Origin: Burkholderia seminalis DSM 23518
GTDB lineage: Bacteria > Pseudomonadota > Gammaproteobacteria > Burkholderiales > Burkholderiaceae
Direction of reading: 5' to 3'
Length of the DNA: 32,438 bases
NCBI RefSeq assembly: GCF_902832885.1
Contig: NZ_CADFDK010000026.1
Location: 1 to 32,438 of the forward strand
The notes under the pieces: model-generated
The model's database searches: none
Seen by the model: only the letters and a program-made list of their open reading frames with translations
Told to the model about the DNA's origin: nothing
Part shown: piece by piece, positions 8,496 through 14,975 of the stretch
Layout of the letters: every line of letters starts with the position of its first letter
Numbering within the stretch: position 1 is the first letter of the stretch
Position numbers and translations under genes: made by a program

Positions 8496-9368
8496 TCATG
8501 CGTCGATGCGGCCCATGCGGCCCGTCTGGTAGTCGACGACGGCTTGCCGGATCTCTTCCTCCGTATTCATCACGAACGGGCCGTAGCGGACGATCGGCTC
8601 GTTGAGTGGCACGCCGCCGATCAGCAGCAGGTCGAGCGGCGTGTCGCCGGCGGCGAACGCGACCGTGTCGCCGTCGTCGCCGTAGACGATCATGTGCCGG
8701 GCGTCGACAGCCTGCCTGTCGGGCCCGTAGAGCCCCGTTCCGTCGATCGGATAGGCGAACACGCGATAACCGGCCGGCACGGGCTGCGTGACCGTTGCGC
8801 CGGGCTCCAGCGTGAAATGCTGGTAGAGGATCGGCGTGCGCGTCTCGATCGCCGCCTGGACGCCGAACGCTTCGCCGGCGATCACGCGTACGTGCACGCG
8901 GCCGTCCGGCGATGTCGCGGTCGGGATGCGGTCGGCCGGGATCTCCTGGTAGCGCGGCGCGATCATCTTGTCGCGGCGCGGCAGGTTGACCCACAGCTGG
9001 AAGCCGTGCGAGCGGCCGCCCGCCTGTGCGAACGCGGGATCGGGCATCTCGCTGTGCACGACGCCGGCGCCGGCCGTCATCCATTGGACGTCGCCGGGGC
9101 CGAGCGTGCCGGCGTGGCCGGACGAGTCGCGATGGCGGAAGCGGCCGTCGAGCGCATACGTCACGGTTTCGAAGCCGCGATGCGGATGGTCGGGCGCGCC
9201 CACGGCTTCGCCGGGGCCGTAGTCGACGGGGCCCATTTCATCGAGCAGCAGGAACGGATCGAAGTCCATCAGCAATCGGGTCGGGAACGGACGGTGAACC
9301 ACGAACCCGCCGCCTTCGGTGGTGCGAAGCGCGGGGTAGGTACGGTCAAGCGAGCGAGCGGTCGTCAT
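8496..9368 (-). CDS. Pirin family protein
   Basis: This 290-residue bicupin protein is of the pirin/YhhW type. The N-terminal cupin carries the complete metal site, H61 and H63 in DHPHRGFETVTY plus H105 and E107 in GVVHSEMP, and the pirin C-terminal domain follows (LYGPDRQAVDARHMIVYGD, then GVPLNEPIVRYGPFVMN). Bacterial pirins are cytoplasmic Fe-binding proteins, some with quercetinase activity and others acting as redox-responsive regulators; which applies here is unknown. It is transcribed divergently from a LysR regulator across a 122-bp AT-rich gap, the usual layout for a LysR target gene. Confidence 0.92.
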   Translation of the reverse strand: MTTARSLDRTYPALRTTEGGGFVVHRPFPTRLLMDFDPFLLLDEMGPVDYGPGEAVGAPDHPHRGFETVTYALDGRFRHRDSSGHAGTLGPGDVQWMTAGAGVVHSEMPDPAFAQAGGRSHGFQLWVNLPRRDKMIAPRYQEIPADRIPTATSPDGRVHVRVIAGEAFGVQAAIETRTPILYQHFTLEPGATVTQPVPAGYRVFAYPIDGTGLYGPDRQAVDARHMIVYGDDGDTVAFAAGDTPLDLLLIGGVPLNEPIVRYGPFVMNTEEEIRQAVVDYQTGRMGRIDA

Positions 9369-9468
9369 GAGGAAGCCCTCGAGATCATCGGAATAGCGTC
9401 ATTTCTGAAACATAGCGCTATTATATTGGGCGCTTTACCGTTCGATTTGCGGTGGTTCGCAATGGATT

Positions 9469-9484
9469 GTTCTGAAATTGGAAC
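9469..9484. promoter_or_regulatory. Possible LysR operator in the pirin-lysR gap
   Basis: The short inverted repeat GTTC-N8-GAAC lies seven bases before the regulator start, within the AT-rich divergent promoter region 9369-9490. It is a candidate autoregulatory site; the assignment rests on position only. Confidence 0.3.
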
Positions 9485-9490
9485 GATGAG

Positions 9491-10465
9491 ATGAATATCG
9501 ATGCACATAACCTGAACGACCTGATGTACTTTTCCCAGGTCGTCGAACATGGCGGTTTCTCGGCCGCGGAGCGCGTGCTGGGCATCTCGAAATCGCGCCT
9601 GTCGCGGCGCCTGACCGAACTCGAGGCGGCGCTCGGCGTGCGCCTGCTGCAGCGCTCGACGCGCAAGCTCGCGCTGACCGAGGCGGGCGAGCTGTTCTAC
9701 CAGCATTGCCAGGCGATGCTGGCCGAAGCGCAGGCCGCGATGAACGCGGTGCAGCAGTTGCGCGCGTCGCCGCGCGGTTCGGTGCGGGTCAGCGTGCCCG
9801 TCACGCTGTCGCAGACGATGCTGTCGCGCATCCTGCCCGAATTCCTGCGCCGCTATCCCGAGGTGAAGGTGCACGTCCGCGTGACGAATCGCGTGATCGA
9901 CCTGTTCGAGGATTCGATCGACGTCGCGCTGCGCGTACGCTCGGAACCGCCGCAGAACGCCAACATCGTCGTGCGGCCGCTGTGGCGCACGGAACAGATG
10001 CTGGTCGGCGCGCCGAGCCTGCTGAGCCAGAATGCGCCGCCGCTGGTGCCGGACGACCTGACCGGTTTCGAGACGCTCGATACGCCGAGCGTCGACGGGC
10101 GGCACGTGTTCAACCTGATCGCGCCGGACGGCACGCGTCACGTGCACGAGCATGACCCGCGGCTCGTGACGGCCGACCTGATGACGATCCGCGAGGCCGT
10201 GCTCGACGGCCTCGGCATCGCGGCGCTGCCGGAGATGATGTACGGCAACGCGCTGCGTGCGGGGCAGCTGTCACCCGTGATGCCGGGCTGGACGCTGCCG
10301 GTGCCGCAACTGTATGCGGTGTTCGTGTCGCGGCAGGGGATGCCGCCCGCGGTGCGCGCGTTCGTCGACTACCTGGTCGAGAAGCTCGATCATGGCGCGT
10401 ACAAGGAGCCCGGCTGCCCCGAGCGCGCGAAGAAGGAAGCAGCGGCCGATGTTTCGGCGACCTGA
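9491..10465 (+). CDS. LysR-family transcriptional regulator
   Basis: This 324-residue regulator has an N-terminal winged helix-turn-helix (residues about 7-65: LNDLMYFSQVVEHGGFSAAE, then ISKSRLSRRLTELEAALGV) and a periplasmic-binding-like effector domain (about 95-300). It resembles LTTRs that control divergently encoded pirin or quinone/oxidoreductase genes, and the neighbouring pirin gene is its most likely target. The C-terminal 25 residues (KEPGCPERAKKEAAAD) extend beyond the usual domain. The ATG at 9491 has no strong ribosome binding site, but the HTH begins at the normal distance from it. Confidence 0.92.
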   Translation: MNIDAHNLNDLMYFSQVVEHGGFSAAERVLGISKSRLSRRLTELEAALGVRLLQRSTRKLALTEAGELFYQHCQAMLAEAQAAMNAVQQLRASPRGSVRVSVPVTLSQTMLSRILPEFLRRYPEVKVHVRVTNRVIDLFEDSIDVALRVRSEPPQNANIVVRPLWRTEQMLVGAPSLLSQNAPPLVPDDLTGFETLDTPSVDGRHVFNLIAPDGTRHVHEHDPRLVTADLMTIREAVLDGLGIAALPEMMYGNALRAGQLSPVMPGWTLPVPQLYAVFVSRQGMPPAVRAFVDYLVEKLDHGAYKEPGCPERAKKEAAADVSAT

Positions 10466-10750
10466 ACACAGCGTGCACGACGACGCAAATTTGTTTTGTC
10501 ATTGAAGCGTCGCCTGCAATCGCAAGTTTCAATCGCCGGAACCTTGAATGCGTGCGCGTGCGGGCCTATATTGAAATCCCATTTCGTGAAGGAAGTTCTG
10601 AGCGAAATCAGGTGGCCGCATATATTGTGAGCCAGATAGGGCAGAACGCGCAGTCCGTGCAGACCACGGCAGAGTCGCATTTGCGTTGCTCGAGGCGTAA
10701 CCGATACCGCCGAAGAGCCCGCCGCCCGAAGGCGCCCGCGTGCGCATGAA
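10466..10750. other. Intergenic stretch, no supported gene
   Basis: Between the regulator and the exbD-side terminator I see no convincing gene. Two short open frames on opposite strands (10552-10749 and 10529-10747) have no ribosome binding site and no recognisable protein. Locally AT-rich words (TATATT at about 10565 and 10620) might be promoter debris. Confidence 0.4.
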
Positions 10751-10782
10751 AAAAGGCCTTCATCTGGCGATGAAGGCCTTTT
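10751..10782. terminator. Bidirectional intrinsic terminator
   Basis: A 14-bp stem (AAAAGGCCTTCATC / GATGAAGGCCTTTT) closes a TGGC loop, with A/T runs on both sides. It separates the lysR gene (+) from the tonB-exbBD operon (-). Confidence 0.92.
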
Positions 10783-10866
10783 ACTTTGTGGGCGGCCGGC
10801 TAGGTGTGGCCGGCTAGGTGCGGCCGGCGAGGTGCCTGCGATGCGTTATCGCGAGACGGGCGCGTG

Positions 10867-11295
10867 TTACTTCGCTTTCGCGCCGGGCTCCGTGACGAAG
10901 CCGAGCTTCGTCAGGCCGCCGGCCTGCGCATCCGACATCACTTCCGCGACGTGCTCGTATGCCACCTTGCGATCCGCACGCAGGTGCAACTCGGGCTGCG
11001 GCGTGCGTTTCGCGGCTTCCGCGATGCGAGCCTGCAACTGTTCGCGCGTGACCGTGTGGTCGTCCCACAGGATCGTGCCGTCGCCCTGGATCGCTACGTC
11101 GACCGTCTGCGGTTTTTCGTCGACGGGCTGGCTGCTGGCGTGCGGCAGGTCGATCTTCACCGCATGCTGCATCGCCGGGATCGTCACGAGGAAAATGATC
11201 AGGAGTACGAGCATGACGTCGACGAGCGGCGTCATGTTGATCTCGCTCATCACTGCATCGTCGTCATCGTCGCTGAAACCGGTGTTCATGGCCAT
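10867..11295 (-). CDS. exbD: TonB-system energy transducer ExbD
   Basis: This 142-residue inner-membrane protein of the ExbD/TolR family has a short cytoplasmic N-terminus rich in Asp, one transmembrane helix (PLVDVMLVLLIIFLVTIP) carrying the essential proton-translocating aspartate, and a periplasmic domain. With ExbB it converts the proton motive force into conformational work by TonB on outer-membrane receptors. It lies 13 bases after exbB and is the last gene of tonB-exbB-exbD. A bidirectional terminator follows at 10751-10782. Confidence 0.95.
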   Translation of the reverse strand: MAMNTGFSDDDDDAVMSEINMTPLVDVMLVLLIIFLVTIPAMQHAVKIDLPHASSQPVDEKPQTVDVAIQGDGTILWDDHTVTREQLQARIAEAAKRTPQPELHLRADRKVAYEHVAEVMSDAQAGGLTKLGFVTEPGAKAK

Positions 11296-11308
11296 GGTTC
11301 ACCTCGTC

Positions 11309-12040
11309 TCAGCTGGCGCGCGTCGCGAGACGCAGGCCGTCGCGCGTCGACGACGATGCGAGCTTCGCGCCCGTCACGAAGTACGCGTGCAGGCCGTGCG
11401 CGAAGCGGCGCAGCTTGCTGACGACACCCTTGTTCGCGCGCGTCAGCGCGTTGTAGCCGAGCACGGCCGGGATCGCGACGAACAGGCCGAAGGCCGTCAT
11501 GATCAGCGATTCGCCGACCGGGCCGGCGACCTGGTCGATCGACGTCTGGCCGGTTGCGCCGATGGCGAGCAGCGCGTGGTAGATCCCCCAGACCGTGCCG
11601 AACAGGCCGACGAACGGTGCCGTGCTGCCGACCGACGCGAGGATCGCGAGGCCGCTCTGCATGCGCGAGATGCCTTCGTCCATCGTGTCCTTCAGGCAGC
11701 GCGTGACCCAGTCCGACACGTCCATGCGATCGTGCAGGTGCGGTTGCGTCTGGTGGTGGTGGTCGGCGGCTTCCTTGCCCGACAGCGCGAGCGCGAGGAA
11801 CGGGTTGTCGTTCGGCGTCGATGCGGCGAGACCGAGCTTCTTGATGCCGTCGTCGAAATTGTCCGAATGCCAGAATGCCTGTTCGGCATTCTTCGTGAGA
11901 CGGTTCAGGCGGATCACGTTCCAGCCCTTGATGACGATCACGATCCACGACAGGACCGACATCACGAGCAGCGTGATCGCGATGGCGCGCGTGACGAAAT
12001 CACCTTGCGCCCAGACGTGCGCGATACCGTAGCTTTGCAT
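11309..12040 (-). CDS. exbB: TonB-system proton channel ExbB
   Basis: This 243-residue protein of the MotA/TolQ/ExbB family has three transmembrane helices: about 16-38, then GLAILASVGSTAPFVGLFGT (about 128-150) and ESLIMTAFGLFVAIPAVLGY (about 175-200). It forms the pentameric channel around ExbD. AAAGGAAA lies shortly before the ATG at 12040. A histidine cluster (DHHHQTQPHLHD, H94-96, H101, H103) lies in the cytoplasmic loop between helix 1 and helix 2 and could bind metal. It is the second gene of the operon, 36 bases after tonB. Confidence 0.95.
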   Translation of the reverse strand: MQSYGIAHVWAQGDFVTRAIAITLLVMSVLSWIVIVIKGWNVIRLNRLTKNAEQAFWHSDNFDDGIKKLGLAASTPNDNPFLALALSGKEAADHHHQTQPHLHDRMDVSDWVTRCLKDTMDEGISRMQSGLAILASVGSTAPFVGLFGTVWGIYHALLAIGATGQTSIDQVAGPVGESLIMTAFGLFVAIPAVLGYNALTRANKGVVSKLRRFAHGLHAYFVTGAKLASSSTRDGLRLATRAS

Positions 12041-12076
12041 TTTCTTGTTTCCTTTGAATCTTCCGGATGAAGCAGG

Positions 12077-12808
12077 TTAGTCGGTGAGCCCGAAGCTGTA
12101 GGGCTGTGTGCGGGCGGCGCGGATCGCCTGGCCGTTCTCGATGTACGGACGGCAGGTGGTCGAGCGCATCGCGTCGAGTGCGGCGTCGTCGAGGCGCGGG
12201 TAGCCGCTGCTCTTCTGCAGGTCGATGCTTTCGATCTTGCCGGTCACGCCGACGACGAAGTGAACGTAGGCCGTACCCGATTCGCCGCGTCGGCGCGACA
12301 TCGACGGGTAGTCGGGCTTCACGAAGTTGCATTGGAGCGTCGGCACGTTCTTCGGCGCGCTGACCTGCATCGTTTCGCGCGCCGGGCCGGGGGCGGCGGC
12401 CGGTGCCGCGGGGGCGGGCGCGGCCGGCGCGGGCGTCGGATCGGCGGCCGGCGCCGGGGTGGGCGACGGGGCCGGCGATTGCGCAACCGGTTGAGGTGTC
12501 GGCTTCGCCGCTTTCTGCACCGGCTTCGGCTCGACCTTCGGCTTCACGCGCGGCACGGGCTTCGGCGGCGCGGGCTGCGGGATCGATTCGGCCGCAACCT
12601 GCTGCGCGATCGGGGCAGGCGTGATGAGCTGCGCGGTGATCGTCTGGACCTCGACCGATTTCGGCGGCGGCGCGTTGCGATGGAGCCAGGCGGCCGTCAG
12701 CATGATCGCGTGTGCGGCAAGCACACCGACCGCGACGACGATCACTCGGGAATTCATACGTGGTGCAGCCGGCATGGCGCCGGCAGGAGCGAGATGCGAA
12801 GCCTGCAT
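12077..12808 (-). CDS. tonB: TonB energy-transducing protein
   Basis: This 243-residue TonB spans the periplasm and opens TonB-dependent receptors for siderophores and haem. It has an N-terminal membrane anchor (about 19-43, SRVIVVAVGVLAAHAIML), a long Pro/Ala/Lys-rich spacer (about 48-150) and a C-terminal TonB domain (about 155-243: CNFVKPDYPSMSRRRGESG, then YVHFVVGVTGKIESI). The start at 12808 is the longest option and lacks a strong ribosome binding site; the methionine at residue 18, right before the anchor, is an alternative. It heads tonB-exbB-exbD. The nearest Fur-like box is about 480 bases upstream at bfd, so iron control may be indirect or through another promoter. Confidence 0.94.
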   Translation of the reverse strand: MQASHLAPAGAMPAAPRMNSRVIVVAVGVLAAHAIMLTAAWLHRNAPPPKSVEVQTITAQLITPAPIAQQVAAESIPQPAPPKPVPRVKPKVEPKPVQKAAKPTPQPVAQSPAPSPTPAPAADPTPAPAAPAPAAPAAAPGPARETMQVSAPKNVPTLQCNFVKPDYPSMSRRRGESGTAYVHFVVGVTGKIESIDLQKSSGYPRLDDAALDAMRSTTCRPYIENGQAIRAARTQPYSFGLTD

Positions 12809-12859
12809 GTTAGCTTGAAAGAACGATGTCGCACCCGGGGCGCGGCGGGTGAATCGGCA

Positions 12860-12922
12860 TCACTTGCGGAAGATCAGCAGCGAGATGCAAACGGTGGTCA
12901 CAAATCCGATCAGCAATTCCAT
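12860..12922 (-). CDS. Putative 20-residue membrane microprotein
   Basis: A 21-codon frame (ATG at 12922, TGA ending at 12860) encodes a peptide starting MELLIGF and ending LLIFRK. A hydrophobic segment of about 16 residues is followed by an Arg-Lys end, typical of a single-helix membrane microprotein with its C-terminus in the cytoplasm. AAGGAG lies exactly 6 bases before the ATG, the best ribosome binding site in this part of the window. It sits between bfd and tonB on the same strand, 51 bases before the tonB start. No family is recognised. A role with TonB/ExbB or in iron stress is inferred from position only. Confidence 0.6.
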   Translation of the reverse strand: MELLIGFVTTVCISLLIFRK

Positions 12923-12985
12923 GACAGGCTCCTTGGCAGGTAAGCCGCTGGCTCGCGCAGACGGTGGCTTGCTGACGGTCAAAAC

Positions 12986-13008
12986 AAAAAATGCGGCCTG
13001 GGCCGCAT
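12986..13008 (-). terminator. Terminator or attenuator after bfd
   Basis: On the minus strand ATGCGGCC / GGCCGCAT forms a tight hairpin followed by TTTTTGTTTT. It lies 19 bases after the bfd stop and before the microprotein and tonB, so it either ends bfd transcription or limits read-through into the tonB operon. Confidence 0.75.
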
Positions 13009-13026
13009 GTGCACGCTCGGCGCCGC

Positions 13027-13263
13027 TCAGGCTGCCTTGCGTTCGTAGAACGTGACCGGGATCGGGTGAGCGTGATGCTCGACACCGCACCGGCTTGCGC
13101 AGACGCCTTGCTCGGCCATGAGGTCGCGTACGGACTCCTCGCACTTGCCGCAGCACGTGGCCACGCCGAGTTCGAACTGGAGTTCATCGAAAGAGTGGAC
13201 GCCCTCGGCGAGGGACGCGCGAATCTTGCGATCGGAAACAGACTTGCACACGCAGACGATCAT
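13027..13263 (-). CDS. bfd: Bacterioferritin-associated ferredoxin
   Basis: This 78-residue [2Fe-2S] protein reduces the iron core of bacterioferritin so Fe(II) can be released when iron is scarce. Cluster ligands are visible: C4 and C6 in MIVCVCKSVSDRKI, and C38 and C41 in TCCGKC. The C-terminal 25 residues (with CASRCGVEHHAHP) are an extension with extra Cys and His. A Fur-like box lies 24-42 bases upstream of the ATG, so derepression under iron limitation is expected, matching the role. The partner bfr lies about 1 kb away on the same strand. Confidence 0.95.
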   Translation of the reverse strand: MIVCVCKSVSDRKIRASLAEGVHSFDELQFELGVATCCGKCEESVRDLMAEQGVCASRCGVEHHAHPIPVTFYERKAA

Positions 13264-13286
13264 GATGAGTTGCGATAGCTAACGTT

Positions 13287-13305
13287 AATGCGAATTATTA
13301 TCATT
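13287..13305 (-). promoter_or_regulatory. Fur box before bfd
   Basis: On the minus strand the sequence is AATGATAATAATTCGCATT, the best match to the Fur consensus in the window. It sits 24 bases upstream of the bfd start codon, overlapping the expected promoter. Confidence 0.85.
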
Positions 13306-13329
13306 AATTTTGCAGACGTTGACAAGCCT

Positions 13330-13360
13330 GGGTCCGGCTTTTTTTAAGGTCATCGGACCC
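13330..13360. other. Inverted repeat between bfd and murI
   Basis: GGGTCCG and CGGACCC (7-bp arms, 17-base spacer containing TTTTTTT) lie upstream of the bfd promoter and downstream of murI. The role is unknown. A second GC-rich hairpin (GCGGGCC-TGC-GGGCCCGC) just after the murI stop, about 13396-13413, may be its terminator but has no clear T-run. Confidence 0.45.
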
Positions 13361-13413
13361 TTGAAACGGCTGGGGCGGCGGAACTGCGGCGGGAGCGGGC
13401 CTGCGGGCCCGCG

Positions 13414-14277
13414 TCAGGCGGTCGCGCAGGCGCGCGCGTTCGGCGAGGAAATGGTGACGGATTCGACCGGCGCATCGAGGCCGAGCAGCGTCGACGCGAG
13501 GGCGCGCAGTTGCACGCCGTCGCTCGTCGAGCAGAAGCGGGGCGGCGCGGCCTGGGTGCCGGCCGGCGCGCGCAGGCCGCGTTCGTCGAGCACCCGGGAG
13601 AGCTGGCGCGCGATGGCGTCGCTCGTGTCGACGATCGTCAGGCGATCGCCAACAAGGTCACGAATCGTTTCCGTGAAGAACGGGTAGTGCGTGCAGCCGA
13701 GCACCAGCGTATCGGCGCCGTCGTCGAGCATCGGCTGCAGGTAACGCTCGAGCAACGCACGTAGGGCGGGTGAGTTCGTGTCGCCGCGTTCGATCGCCTC
13801 GACGAGCCCGTGGCCGGGCTGGCAGATGAAGCGGCGGCCGGCGCCGTAGCGATCCAGCAGCGCCCGGAAGCGCGGGCTGTTCAGTGTCGATTGCGTGGCG
13901 AGGACACCGGCGACGCCGGTCGCGGACAGCGCGGCGGCCGGCTTGATGCCCGGCTCGACGCCGACGAGCGGAATCGCCAGGCGTTCGCGGATGGCCGCGA
14001 TCGCGCGTGCGGTTGCCGTGTTGCACGCGATGACGAGCGCCTTCGCGCCTTCGCGCGCGAGCCATTCGCCGATCGCCAGCGTGCGCTCGGTAATGAACGC
14101 TTCGTCGCGCGGGCCATACGGCGCGTGATGCGAATCGGCGACGTAGACGAACGATTCCCCGGGCAGGTGCGCACGCACGGCGCGCAGCACCGACAGGCCG
14201 CCGAGCCCCGAGTCGAAGATGCCGACAGGGGCGGCGGGGCGGACCCCGGAGGCGACTGGCTGGTGCGTCATCGTCAT
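13414..14277 (-). CDS. murI: Glutamate racemase
   Basis: This 287-residue cofactor-independent enzyme makes D-glutamate for peptidoglycan. The two catalytic cysteines are present: C85 in VIACNTATA and C195 in LGCTHYPFF. The substrate loop FDSGLGGLSVLR is at 21-32, and H197 follows the second cysteine. The N-terminal 17 residues (MTMTHQPVASGVRPAAP) extend past the usual start at PVGIFDSG. It begins 28 bases after the bacterioferritin gene on the same strand and may be cotranscribed with it, an unusual link between iron storage and cell-wall synthesis. No strong ribosome binding site is seen. Confidence 0.95.
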   Translation of the reverse strand: MTMTHQPVASGVRPAAPVGIFDSGLGGLSVLRAVRAHLPGESFVYVADSHHAPYGPRDEAFITERTLAIGEWLAREGAKALVIACNTATARAIAAIRERLAIPLVGVEPGIKPAAALSATGVAGVLATQSTLNSPRFRALLDRYGAGRRFICQPGHGLVEAIERGDTNSPALRALLERYLQPMLDDGADTLVLGCTHYPFFTETIRDLVGDRLTIVDTSDAIARQLSRVLDERGLRAPAGTQAAPPRFCSTSDGVQLRALASTLLGLDAPVESVTISSPNARACATA

Positions 14278-14305
14278 GCGGACGGCAAGGTGGCGATGCG
14301 GCCGG

Positions 14306-14782
14306 TTACTCGGCCGAGCCCATCATCGTTTGCTGGTAGTTCTGCAGGCCGACCTTGCCGATCAGGTCGATCTGCGTTTCCAGCCAGTCGATGTGTTCTT
14401 CGGTGTCGTCGAGGATCTTTTCGAAGATCTCGCGCGACACGTAGTCGCGAACCGATTCGCAGTAGGCGATCGCTTCCTTGCAGGTGGACTGCGAGATCTG
14501 CTCGAGTTTCAGGTCGCACTTCAGGATCTCTTCGGTTTCCTCGCCGACGAGCAGCTTGTGCAGGTCCTGCAGGTTCGGCAGGCCGTCGAGCATGAACACG
14601 CGCTCGATCAGCCAGTCGGCGTGCTTCATCTCGCCGATCGACTCGTCGTACTCGTGCTTGCCGAGCTTGTCGAGACCCCAGTGCTTGTACATGCGGGCAT
14701 GCAGGAAGTACTGGTTGATCGCCGTGAGTTCGTTCTTCAGTTGGGCGTTCAGGTATTCGATGACTTTCTTGTCGCCTTGCAT
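14306..14782 (-). CDS. bfr: Bacterioferritin
   Basis: This 158-residue subunit belongs to the 24-mer haem-containing iron store. Residues aligned to E. coli Bfr without gaps give ferroxidase ligands E18, E51, H54, E94 and H130 and the haem ligand M52 ([12 protein letters not shown]). Position 127, a glutamate ligand in E. coli, is threonine here ([11 protein letters not shown]), with glutamates at 128 and 129. Length is normal. The ATG at 14782 is followed by [12 protein letters not shown], the standard N-terminus. Two TAATGAGAA words upstream may be regulatory. It precedes murI by 28 bases and lies in the same neighbourhood as its partner bfd. Confidence 0.96.
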   Translation of the reverse strand: MQGDKKVIEYLNAQLKNELTAINQYFLHARMYKHWGLDKLGKHEYDESIGEMKHADWLIERVFMLDGLPNLQDLHKLLVGEETEEILKCDLKLEQISQSTCKEAIAYCESVRDYVSREIFEKILDDTEEHIDWLETQIDLIGKVGLQNYQQTMMGSAE

Positions 14783-14880
14783 GGCTGTTCCTTGTTCAGT
14801 GGGGCTTCAGAAACCGAACGATAATCGCTCGAACGAGAAAAGCCAAGCCTCGAAGCCTTATCTGGCCTGCCTTTTGCGTG

Positions 14881-14926
14881 TAATGAGAATCAGCCTCGAA
14901 CAACCGGCCGTACACAATAATGAGAA
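14881..14926 (-). promoter_or_regulatory. Paired TAATGAGAA words upstream of bfr
   Basis: TAATGAGAA occurs at 14881-14889 and again at 14918-14926, same orientation, 37 bases apart. On the bfr strand they read TTCTCATTA, like one half of a Fur box. They may be an iron-responsive operator pair; complete Fur dyads are not present. Confidence 0.4.
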
Positions 14927-14936
14927 CGAGAAGCAA

Positions 14937-14962
14937 AAAGGCCGGACGTCCGTCCGGCCTTT
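14937..14962 (-). terminator. Intrinsic terminator of fumA
   Basis: An 11-bp stem (AAAGGCCGGAC / GTCCGGCCTTT) with a GTCC loop lies 14 bases after the fumA stop. On the minus strand it runs into a T-rich tail. Confidence 0.85.
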
Positions 14963-14975
14963 CGTTCGATCGCCC

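Noticed and set aside
10529-10749. Small genes on either strand between lysR and exbD.
   Set aside because: No ribosome binding site, no family match, and one runs up to the terminator.
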